NCBI GenBank assembly: GCA_964465065.1
Contig: CAYXHZ010000012.1
Location: 8,746 to 72,745 of the forward strand
DNA: 64,000 nucleotides
Direction: 5' to 3'
Origin: CAYMND01 sp964465065
GTDB taxonomy: Bacteria > Acidobacteriota > Aminicenantia > UBA2199
Shown: piece by piece, positions 8,423 through 15,364 of the stretch
Layout of the letters: the number at the start of each line of letters is the position of its first letter
Position numbering within the stretch: the stretch's first letter is position 1
Notes under the pieces: model-generated
Told to the model about the DNA's origin: nothing
The model's input: the letters and a program-made list of their open reading frames with translations, nothing else
Database searches by the model: none
Made by a program: the position numbers and the translations under genes

Positions 8423-9724
8423 CTAGGCCGCTTCATCTGGCTTGAAAATCTCTTTGATCTTCAAGAGAAAAACGAAGCGCTGGTCTTTCTGGCCGATGCC
8501 GAGCAAAAACTCGCTGGGAATCTGCTCGATCTGCGGAACCTCGTTGATCTCTTCCTTCTTGAAGCCGATCACTTCCGAAACCCGGTCGACGATGATACCG
8601 ATTTTCTTGTTCATGATCTTGGCCACCAGGGTGATGGTCATGGCATCGTACTCCTTCTCGGCGAAGGACAGGCGGCTGCGGAAGTCGAAAACCGGGATGA
8701 TGTCCCCGCGCAGGTTGATGACCCCTTTCATGTAGGGGGAGCTGTCGGGCACCTGGGTGATCGGTGGCATGGTGATGATTTCCTGAATCAGTTGGATGGT
8801 GACGCCGTACTCCTCCTCTCCGACCGTGAAGGTCAGAAATTCGTTGTAATCCTTGAGGACCTCGTCATCTTCCTCCTCATCGCTCTCGATCTCGAAATCC
8901 TCCGGCGTTTCGGCCGTAACCGCTTCATTGGCCGGAAGGTTCTTCACAACGGACTCGTCCGAATTGTTTTCCGTAGTTTTTTTCATGGACTCACCTGGCA
9001 GTTTGATCTCGTCAATTTTATCGGCATCGGCGCCCAGGGTGTACGCGAGCAGATCGCTTTCCAGTACGGTCGCGTATACCAGGCGCATCGGAATGCCGTC
9101 ACCGCTGAAGCCCTCGTCCCGGAGCAGCATTTCCATATCTACCCGGATTTCGATGATTTCGCCGATCTTTTCAATCTCGCGGATGAATGCCAACGGGTTG
9201 TTGTATTGATCGGATTCCCGCAATTCCATCTTGACCAGGTAGACGTGCAGGCCTTTGCGGCGATAGCCCTTCATCCGGTATTCATCCAGAGTGACCTTGT
9301 CGCTGGAGACCGTCAGCTCTTTGGTGGCCGTGGCGATGCTTTGGCCCTGCTTTCTCAGCACATCCGCCAGTTCCTCCAGATTGTCCGAGACTTCCAGGCC
9401 GTCGCTGATCTGGACGTTCTCCAGCAGGTTCTTGAGTTTGTCGATGGCCTTGAGAACGACCGAGGAAATCTCGGAGTCGAACACCATATCGTCGTTGCGG
9501 ACCATGTTGAAGATATCTTCCATCTTGTGCGACAGGTGCTCGATGTTTTTCAGCCCCAGAAACGAAGAACCGCCCTTGATGGAATGCACGGCCCGGAAAA
9601 CCCGGTTGATCAGTTCCTTGTCGGCTTCTCCCTGCTCGATCAAAATGATGTCTTCTTCGATATTTTTCAGATGCTCAAACGATTCCTCCACGAATTCAGG
9701 GATCAGATCGTTCATCTCATTCAT
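8423..9724 (-). CDS. Hpt - P2-like - CheW fusion, a CheA-like protein without a kinase core
   Basis: 433 residues. Residues 1-110 are a CheA P1-type Hpt domain with phosphoacceptor H47 (FRAVHSIKGG). Residues about 155-255 resemble the P2-like region of the neighbouring CheA (PLAFIREIEKIGEI; ATVLESDLLAY). An acidic linker (ESDEEEDDEVLKD) leads to a complete CheW domain at about 288-430 (GVINLRGDIIPVFDF, KIGIIVDRVSEV). The dimerization and HATPase domains of CheA are missing. It could sit in receptor arrays through its CheW domain while receiving phosphate from CheA on H47, acting as a phosphate sink or relay. That role is inference. A GGAGG site lies 5 bp before the ATG. No other family explains this order. 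Confidence 0.88.
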   Translation of the reverse strand: MNEMNDLIPEFVEESFEHLKNIEEDIILIEQGEADKELINRVFRAVHSIKGGSSFLGLKNIEHLSHKMEDIFNMVRNDDMVFDSEISSVVLKAIDKLKNLLENVQISDGLEVSDNLEELADVLRKQGQSIATATKELTVSSDKVTLDEYRMKGYRRKGLHVYLVKMELRESDQYNNPLAFIREIEKIGEIIEIRVDMEMLLRDEGFSGDGIPMRLVYATVLESDLLAYTLGADADKIDEIKLPGESMKKTTENNSDESVVKNLPANEAVTAETPEDFEIESDEEEDDEVLKDYNEFLTFTVGEEEYGVTIQLIQEIITMPPITQVPDSSPYMKGVINLRGDIIPVFDFRSRLSFAEKEYDAMTITLVAKIMNKKIGIIVDRVSEVIGFKKEEINEVPQIEQIPSEFLLGIGQKDQRFVFLLKIKEIFKPDEAA

Positions 9725-9750
9725 GACGTCCTCCCGTACCGAATGCGCCG

Positions 9751-10203
9751 CTACATCGCATCGATCACCTCGATCTCGTCGGTGGAAAACAGACGGGTGA
9801 CATCCAGAATCATGGTGAATTTCTTATCCTTCTGCACCATGCCCTTGATAAATCTGGCGCCCTTGCGCTCGGAGAACTTGGGCGGTGGCGTGATATCCGT
9901 ATCCTTGATGGACACGATGTCCGACACGGCGTCCACCAAGAGGCCGATCAAGCGTCCCAGAGTCTCCATGACGATGACCGCCGAGAACATGTTGATCTCT
10001 TTCTCCGGCAGCTGGAACAGTCTTCTGGCATCGATGACGGGCACGGCTGTACCCCGCAGGTTCAAAATACCCAGGATGAAAGCGGGCGTTTCCGGTATCG
10101 CAGTCAGCTCCTGGTGCCGCATGATTTCCTTGATGCGGGTCAATTCGATTCCGTAATCCTCTTCCAGCCTGAACGTGATGTACTGCTTCTCAGCGCTGCT
10201 CAT
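9751..10203 (-). CDS. cheW: CheW coupling protein (operon 1)
   Basis: A single-domain CheW of 150 residues: YGIELTRIKEIMRHQELTAIP, ILGILNLRGTAVPVIDARR, IGLLVDAVSDIVSI and KFTMILDVTRLF are the family landmarks in order. It links CheA to receptors in the cytoplasmic array. GGAGG stands 5 bp before the ATG. It is 33 bp after cheA and 26 bp before the Hpt-CheW fusion, so the operon encodes two CheW-type domains plus the one inside CheA. Confidence 0.96.
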   Translation of the reverse strand: MSSAEKQYITFRLEEDYGIELTRIKEIMRHQELTAIPETPAFILGILNLRGTAVPVIDARRLFQLPEKEINMFSAVIVMETLGRLIGLLVDAVSDIVSIKDTDITPPPKFSERKGARFIKGMVQKDKKFTMILDVTRLFSTDEIEVIDAM

Positions 10204-10236
10204 GACTGCCTCCGCAATTGTATGTACCCATTCTAG

Positions 10237-12327
10237 CTATACTCCCATCATTTTTTCTATTCCCGGAATGTCTATGATCAGGGAAATGCTGCCGTCGCCG
10301 TTCAGCGAAGCTCCGATGACCCCAGGAATCGAGCGGTAATTCTTCTGCAGGTTCTTGATGACCGCCTGGGAAATCCCGAGAATCTCGTCCACGTAAATGC
10401 AGAACTTCTTGAAGGTGCTCTCCACCAGGACGACGATGCCCCGGTTCTGGTTGGTCTCGTCGCCCAAGGCCTCTCCGAAGTACTCGTGCAGGCGGATCAG
10501 CGGGTAAATCTGTCCACGCAGGTTGACCAGATCCTGAGCCCCTTTGACCCGTTTGAGGTCCAGGGCCGAGTACTGGAAGGTCTCGACGATGGCGTCCAGC
10601 GGAATGATATACTGGCCGTGGCCGATGCGCAGGTGCATGCCGTCGATGATGGCGATGGTCAGCGGCAGCTTGATCTTGAATTTGGATCCCTTGCCGATGA
10701 CCGAGCTGACCTCGATCTTGCCCTTGAGCGATTCGACGTTGCGCTTGACGACATCCATGCCCACGCCCCGTCCCGAAATCTCGGTCACCTGTTCGGCGGT
10801 GGAAAAGCCGGGGATGAACAAAAAGGAAAAAATCTCCTCGTCCGAGTAGGAGGCCCGGCTCTTCTTGACCAGACCTTTTTCGGCGGCCTTCTTGTACACC
10901 TTGTCCGGATCGATGCCCTTGCCGTCGTCCTCGACCTCGATGATGACGTTACCCTCCTCCTGGTAGGCGCGCAGCCATATGGTCCCCTTGTCGGGCTTTT
11001 TGCTCCTGATCCGTTCCTCCGGATTCTCCACGCCGTGATCGACGGAATTGCGGATCATGTGCTTGAGCGGATCGGCGATCTGTTCGATCATCGTCTTGTC
11101 GAGCTCGGTATCCTCGCCGGAGATCTTGAGCTCGATATGTTTGCCCTGGGCGTTGGAGATATCGCGCACCACCCGGTAGAAGCGCTTGAAGGTGCTTTCC
11201 AGTGGAACCATGCGCACCATCATGATCTGTTCCTGCAGCTCCCGGGATATCCGGTTCAGTTCCATCGTGCTGTTGATGATGTCCTTGTTGCCCGATTCCT
11301 CGCCGATCAGGGATACGCGGGCCACCGAAATGACCATCTCGCCGATCAGGTTGATCAGCTTGTCCAATTTGTCCGTATTGACGCGGATCGAGGAGGCGAT
11401 CTGGATTTTCTTGCTCTTCTGCTTGCGATCGAGGGCATTCCGGACGACATTTTCATCGACGCCGCCCTTTTCGATCAGCTCCTCGCCGATCATGCGGTGT
11501 TCGGCCACCACGGCGTTGACCGTATCCTCGTCGACAGCGCCCTCGTCCACCAGAATCTCGCCGACCCGTTTGTCGGCCAGTTCCGTATCGACGCCGTCCA
11601 GGAAACGGTCGCTGATATCGTTGATGCGGATGTTGTTGTCGTCGATGACGAAAATGAACACGTCGCGTATATCTTCGATATCGTGGGCCGTACGGAGGAC
11701 CACATCGTAGCTGAAGTAGCAATACAGGGGGTCCAGCTGTTCGATTGGCGGCATGGCTACGGTGTTGCAGCGGATCGACTCGAAATCGCCCAGCGTTTTC
11801 AGCTCGTTGAGCAGCAGCAGCGGATCCTGCCCCCGGTAAAAAATTTCCTTGTTCAGCTCGATGTGAATTCCGTAGTAGCGGACACCCGGTTTCATCATAT
11901 GCGTTTTCTTGTCGGCGATGACGAATTCGCTCTCCGGCGCCACACCGCGGAAACGGTTGAGAGAAGCTTCGACCTTGGCCTGGTGATCCTCGTCCAGCTC
12001 GGCGTCCTCAAAATAGTGATCCAGGTAGTTTTTCAGCACATCGATGGACTCCAGGATCAGGGATATCAGATTTTTGCTGATCTGAAGCTCCTTTTGACGG
12101 ACACGGTCGAGAATGTTCTCCACCCCGTGCGAGAATTGGGCCATCTTGGTGAAACCGGCCACGCCGGCGCTGCCCTTGACCGAATGGAAAACCCGAAAAA
12201 TCTCGTTGATCAGCTCGTCGCTGGTCACGTCCTTTTCGAGAGAGATCAGGGTTTCCTCGGCGGATTCCAGCAGCTCGTCCACTTCGCCTTTGAAAATCTC
12301 TTTAAGTTTATCGGCTTGATTGTTCAT
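10237..12327 (-). CDS. cheA: CheA histidine kinase (operon 1)
   Basis: A 696-residue soluble CheA. P1 (1-105) has phosphoacceptor H48 in FRVFHSVKGSAGVAGF. A P2-like region spans about 130-235. It is followed by a repeated helical insert of two 30-residue units (VGEILVDEGAVDEDTV, IGEELIEKGGVDENVV). P3 dimerization starts near 315 (DKLDKLINLIGEMVI). The HATPase has the N box HMIRNSVDHGVE, VEDDGKGID and GRGVGMDVV. P5/CheW is at about 555-690 (LVNLRGQIYPLIRL). It phosphorylates CheB, the CheY-like protein and, by inference, the receiver of the partner-switching protein and H47 of the Hpt-CheW protein. It starts 3 bp after the cheY stop. Confidence 0.97.
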   Translation of the reverse strand: MNNQADKLKEIFKGEVDELLESAEETLISLEKDVTSDELINEIFRVFHSVKGSAGVAGFTKMAQFSHGVENILDRVRQKELQISKNLISLILESIDVLKNYLDHYFEDAELDEDHQAKVEASLNRFRGVAPESEFVIADKKTHMMKPGVRYYGIHIELNKEIFYRGQDPLLLLNELKTLGDFESIRCNTVAMPPIEQLDPLYCYFSYDVVLRTAHDIEDIRDVFIFVIDDNNIRINDISDRFLDGVDTELADKRVGEILVDEGAVDEDTVNAVVAEHRMIGEELIEKGGVDENVVRNALDRKQKSKKIQIASSIRVNTDKLDKLINLIGEMVISVARVSLIGEESGNKDIINSTMELNRISRELQEQIMMVRMVPLESTFKRFYRVVRDISNAQGKHIELKISGEDTELDKTMIEQIADPLKHMIRNSVDHGVENPEERIRSKKPDKGTIWLRAYQEEGNVIIEVEDDGKGIDPDKVYKKAAEKGLVKKSRASYSDEEIFSFLFIPGFSTAEQVTEISGRGVGMDVVKRNVESLKGKIEVSSVIGKGSKFKIKLPLTIAIIDGMHLRIGHGQYIIPLDAIVETFQYSALDLKRVKGAQDLVNLRGQIYPLIRLHEYFGEALGDETNQNRGIVVLVESTFKKFCIYVDEILGISQAVIKNLQKNYRSIPGVIGASLNGDGSISLIIDIPGIEKMMGV

Positions 12328-12330
12328 GTA

Positions 12331-12714
12331 TCACCTGACGAACTTCTTGACCACGGCCATCAAGAGATTGGGTTGAAACGGTTTGACCATCCAGCCGGCA
12401 GCGCCATTTTCCCTGCCGATATTCTTGAGCCTTTCCTCCCGTTCCGTTGTCAGGATGACAACCGGGATGAACTTGAAATTGGAAGCCGGGCTCTTGACCT
12501 CTTTGAGAAAATCGAGACCGTTCATCTTGGGCATGTTCACATCCGAGATGATCAGGCTGAAACGTACCCCCTGCTTTTTAGACTCCTTCAAACGGTCCAG
12601 TCCTGCCAGTCCGTTGTCGGCTTCGGTTACGCTGAAACCGTTTTGCTTGAGCACAAAGGAGACCGATGCCCGCAAAGTCGGCGAATCGTCAACGATTAAG
12701 ATATGTTTTTCCAT
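12331..12714 (-). CDS. cheY: CheY-like single-domain response regulator
   Basis: A 127-residue stand-alone receiver: ILIVDDS, phosphoacceptor D58 in LIISDVNMPKMNG, switch Thr in ILTTE and conserved Lys in VKPF. No output domain follows. As the diffusible product of the operon it may act on a motor or serve as a phosphate sink. No flagellar switch gene is in the window to test this. I choose the ATG at 12714 over 12720 because GGAAG lies six bases upstream of it but directly touches the other. Confidence 0.92.
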   Translation of the reverse strand: MEKHILIVDDSPTLRASVSFVLKQNGFSVTEADNGLAGLDRLKESKKQGVRFSLIISDVNMPKMNGLDFLKEVKSPASNFKFIPVVILTTEREERLKNIGRENGAAGWMVKPFQPNLLMAVVKKFVR

Positions 12715-12726
12715 GTGCATCTTCCA

Positions 12727-13020
12727 TCATAGGCTGAACTGCCTTTTCAAGCCGGCCAGGCCGATCGTTTCGATCAGGGTGTCGGAAACCGACACCAGTT
12801 CCAGCCGCCCGCCTCTTTTCCTGACTTCCAGAAAGAAGGCGAGCAGCAGCTGAAGCCCGGACGAATCGACATCGTTAACCTGGGAGAGGTCCAGACGGAC
12901 CGGTTCCTTGAAATCAAGAGACTCCATATCCTTCAGCAAGGATTTGTGCCCCTGGGACACTTGCTCGAAGATGATATCACCGGCCACTTCAATGGCGTTT
13001 TTGGTCCTCTTGATGTTCAT
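12727..13020 (-). CDS. STAS-domain protein 2 (anti-sigma-factor antagonist type)
   Basis: A 97-residue single STAS domain. VRLDLSQVNDVDSSGLQLLL holds the family's loop with the serine that partner-switching kinases phosphorylate (first Ser of DSSG), followed by FFLEVRKRGGRLELV. The N-terminal half is more diverged than in the neighbouring STAS protein. It is 18 bp downstream of STAS 1 and 12 bp upstream of cheY. Expected role: a phosphorylatable antagonist that, when free, binds a partner such as an anti-sigma kinase or the REC-HATPase-PP2C protein of this operon. Confidence 0.88.
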   Translation of the reverse strand: MNIKRTKNAIEVAGDIIFEQVSQGHKSLLKDMESLDFKEPVRLDLSQVNDVDSSGLQLLLAFFLEVRKRGGRLELVSVSDTLIETIGLAGLKRQFSL

Positions 13021-13038
13021 GGCTGCCCCTTGTCTCCG

Positions 13039-13338
13039 TCAGATACTGAACAGTTTATCCAGTTTGATGGCCCGGAAAAGAGCCTGAATCTCGTTGTTAA
13101 GATTGATGATATGCACCTTTCCACCCTTGGAGGTGAAATTCTTGTAAAAAAGCAGCAATTTGCCGATTCCGGAACTGCCGATGAAATTGACATCCTTGAA
13201 GTCGAATACCACTTCGTTGACCGGGCCGGTCAGCATGTCGTTGAGGTTCTTTTTCAGCGTTTCCGCACCGGGGATATCGATACTTCCGGACAGAACCAAT
13301 GTTGTCTTTTTTCCTTCTTCAATCGCCTTGATGTTCAT
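13039..13338 (-). CDS. STAS-domain protein 1 (anti-sigma-factor antagonist type), first gene of operon 1
   Basis: A 99-residue STAS protein close to the SpoIIAA/RsbV pattern: TLVLSGSIDIPGAETLKK, VVFDFKDVNFIGSSGIGKLL with the phosphorylatable-Ser motif GSSG, then KGGKVHIINL. GAGGTGA lies about 7 bp before the ATG. It is the promoter-proximal gene. Two STAS genes and a fused RsbW/RsbU-type enzyme at opposite ends of one che operon suggest that both are switched by chemosensory input; this is inferred from gene order and domain content. Confidence 0.92.
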   Translation of the reverse strand: MNIKAIEEGKKTTLVLSGSIDIPGAETLKKNLNDMLTGPVNEVVFDFKDVNFIGSSGIGKLLLFYKNFTSKGGKVHIINLNNEIQALFRAIKLDKLFSI

Positions 13339-13372
13339 TTACGTCACCTCATTGTTTATAGAATATGCATTG

Positions 13373-13395
13373 GCCCGGAATCAGCGGGCTTTTTT
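13373..13395 (+). terminator. Short hairpin with T-run, antisense to the operon 1 leader
   Basis: GCCCG (13373-13377) pairs with CGGGC (13385-13389) around a 7-nt loop, followed by six T on the plus strand. It looks like a small intrinsic terminator, but no plus-strand gene reads into it. On the minus strand it is a hairpin in the STAS-operon leader. It might stop antisense transcripts or structure the leader. Confidence 0.3.
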
Positions 13396-13402
13396 CAGTA
13401 CT

Positions 13403-13431
13403 TATATAGTTGAGCTTCTCGAAAAATTCAA
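13403..13431 (-). promoter_or_regulatory. Candidate promoter of chemosensory operon 1
   Basis: Minus strand TTGAAT (13431-13426), 17-bp spacer, TATATA (13408-13403). The start codon of the first STAS gene is 65 bp further on. No sigma-28-type element was recognised. Confidence 0.5.
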
Positions 13432-13500
13432 GTTTCATTTGTAAACCAGGCAAACATTTTTTGAACGTCCACGCCGGACCGTTAGTTTTTTTGCGGGTCA

Positions 13501-13530
13501 TTGTCAGATGCATATCATGTATAGTAGTAT
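13501..13530 (+). promoter_or_regulatory. Candidate promoter of the htrA operon
   Basis: TTGTCA (13501-13506), 18-bp spacer, TAGTAT (13525-13530), with TATAGT at 13520-13525 as an alternative -10. GGAG at 13537-13540 is the ribosome-binding site of the protease gene. The leader would be very short. Confidence 0.4.
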
Positions 13531-13548
13531 CTTTACGGAGAAAAAACC

Positions 13549-14586
13549 ATGAGCAAACCCAGCTTTTTTTTTACCGCCCTGGTCGGTCTGGCGTGCCTGT
13601 GCCAAAACCTGACCGCCCTGACCGAGGATGAGCGCAACACCATCGAAATCGTCCGGAAAACCAAAAATTGCGTCGTTTTCATCACCAATATAAAGACTGT
13701 CAGAACCGGATTTTTTGCGAGCGAACAAATGGCCAGCGGCACCGGTTCGGGGTTCATCTGGGACAACCAGGGACACATCGTCACCAACGCCCACGTCATC
13801 GAGAACGGGGACATCTTCATGGTCACCCTGGCCGATCAGGAGGAAAAACGGGCCCGGCTCGTCGGTAAAGAAATCTACAAGGACATCGCGGTGCTCAAGA
13901 TCGACGAGCCCGGCAAAGCCCTGAGCCCGGTCGAACCGGGCAACTCGGCGCTCCTTCAGGTTGGACAAAAAGTGGTGGCCATCGGCAACCCGTTCGGCTT
14001 CGACCACACCGTGACCTCCGGTATCGTCAGCGCGCTGGGTCGGGACATGCGCGGCTACGGCGACGTGACCATACAGGACATGATCCAGACCGATGCCTCC
14101 ATCAATCCCGGCAACTCCGGCGGACCGCTGCTCGATTCGGACGGACGACTGATCGGCATGAACACCATGATCTACTCGCAAACGGGTAACAGCGCCGGCA
14201 TCGGTTTCGCCGTCCCGGTGGACACCATCAAAAAGATCGTGCCCCAGATCATCCGTCACGGCAAAGTGATCAGCCCGAGTCTGGGTTTCTCGCTGGTTCC
14301 GGACCGTTTTTTGCGCCGTTACGACATCGAGGGCGCTGTCATCTGGGAGATTCCAGAAAACAGCGAAGCCGACCGCAAGGGACTCAAGGGCCTGCGCCAG
14401 GACACTTGGGGACGGGTGCTGCTGGGCGATATCATCGTGGCTCTCGACGGCAAACCGGTGCGTTCCTACGACAACCTCTACAACCTCCTGGACGGGTACT
14501 CGATCGGCAATACGGTGCAGCTGACCCTCAGTCGCAACGGCAAAAAGCGCAATGTCACCATCCGGCTGGTACGCTCCAATGATTAA
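13549..14586 (+). CDS. HtrA/Deg-family exported serine protease with PDZ domain
   Basis: 345 residues. A short hydrophobic signal peptide (about 1-24) precedes a trypsin-like domain with the complete triad: H82 in TNAHVIENG, D112 in KDIAVLKID and S190 in INPGNSGGPLLD. One PDZ domain follows (about 235-340; SPSLGFSLVP, GDIIVALDGKPVRSYDNL). This single-PDZ layout matches DegS-like or short Deg proteases. Family role: regulated proteolysis of misfolded or signalling proteins in the periplasm. It heads a three-gene overlapping operon, and its last 8 bp overlap the formyltransferase gene. Whether it is soluble or anchored depends on whether the N-terminal segment is cleaved. Confidence 0.93.
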   Translation: MSKPSFFFTALVGLACLCQNLTALTEDERNTIEIVRKTKNCVVFITNIKTVRTGFFASEQMASGTGSGFIWDNQGHIVTNAHVIENGDIFMVTLADQEEKRARLVGKEIYKDIAVLKIDEPGKALSPVEPGNSALLQVGQKVVAIGNPFGFDHTVTSGIVSALGRDMRGYGDVTIQDMIQTDASINPGNSGGPLLDSDGRLIGMNTMIYSQTGNSAGIGFAVPVDTIKKIVPQIIRHGKVISPSLGFSLVPDRFLRRYDIEGAVIWEIPENSEADRKGLKGLRQDTWGRVLLGDIIVALDGKPVRSYDNLYNLLDGYSIGNTVQLTLSRNGKKRNVTIRLVRSND

Positions 14587-15364
14587 CGAAGCGGAACGGA
14601 AGCTCAGACTGGTGCTGGTGATCGAGGAGGAGCGCTTTCACCATCCCGGCTTCGTCGACGAGCTGATCCGGATTTCGCCGCATCCGCTGGTCGGTGCCGT
14701 CCGCGTTGTCAAGGCCCCGCCTCAGAGCGACGTCATGAGCTACCTGCGCAACCATATCTACCGCTTCAAGCTCGGCGAACTCTGCATGTACGCCGTCAAG
14801 ATTTCCGCCTGGACCGTCCGGCAGTGGCTGGGTAAAGCCGAGTCGGTGGCCGATGTGCTCAGGCGCCGGCATATTCCCTTTTTCGACGTCAAGAAAAATA
14901 TCAACACCAGTCTCATCCGCAAACGCATTTCGGCCTGGTCGCCGGACGTGATCATCAGTTCCAACCCCCTGTACTTCGGCAAAAAGCTGCTGGAACTGCC
15001 CAGGCTGGGCTGCATCAACCGCCACACCGCCCTGCTGCCTGCCTACGGCGGCATCCTGCCCCTGTTTCACGCCCTGGCCAGAAAGGAACCGCAGGTGGGC
15101 GTCACCATTCACCGGATGACCCCGGACATCGACGACGGCCCCATTCTGGCCCAGGAAGCTCTGACCGTCCAGCCCCGGGACACCATGGAAACGCTGTTCA
15201 CACGGTGCTTTTCACTGACCGTTCCCTTGGTCCTGCAGGCCATCGAACGTCTGCAAAATCCCGATCGGCCGGCTTTGTCTCCGCAGACCAAACCGTCGCA
15301 TTACTCGTTCCCCGACGGCTGGACCTGGAAACAGTTCCGCCGGGCCGGCAGGAGGTTGATATGA
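14579..15364 (+). CDS. Formyltransferase-domain protein (methionyl-tRNA formyltransferase-like)
   Basis: 261 residues from the ATG at 14579, which overlaps the protease gene by 8 bp; an in-frame start further upstream would only lengthen that overlap. The formyltransferase core is clear in the second half. Asn-His of CINRHTALLPAYGG and the Asp region DIDDGPILAQE match the Asn-His-Asp catalytic set of Fmt, PurN and sugar-nucleotide formyltransferases. The N-terminal half is helical and diverged (YRFKLGELCMYAVKI). There is no Fmt C-terminal tRNA-binding domain, so a small-molecule or sugar substrate is more likely than tRNA. Its stop overlaps the channel gene by ATGA. Confidence 0.78.
   Translation: MINEAERKLRLVLVIEEERFHHPGFVDELIRISPHPLVGAVRVVKAPPQSDVMSYLRNHIYRFKLGELCMYAVKISAWTVRQWLGKAESVADVLRRRHIPFFDVKKNINTSLIRKRISAWSPDVIISSNPLYFGKKLLELPRLGCINRHTALLPAYGGILPLFHALARKEPQVGVTIHRMTPDIDDGPILAQEALTVQPRDTMETLFTRCFSLTVPLVLQAIERLQNPDRPALSPQTKPSHYSFPDGWTWKQFRRAGRRLI

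Noticed and set aside
10486..12699. 737-residue plus-strand ORF antisense to cheA
   Set aside because: Low-complexity His/Asp/Leu-rich translation with no family features; cheA on the other strand is unambiguous.
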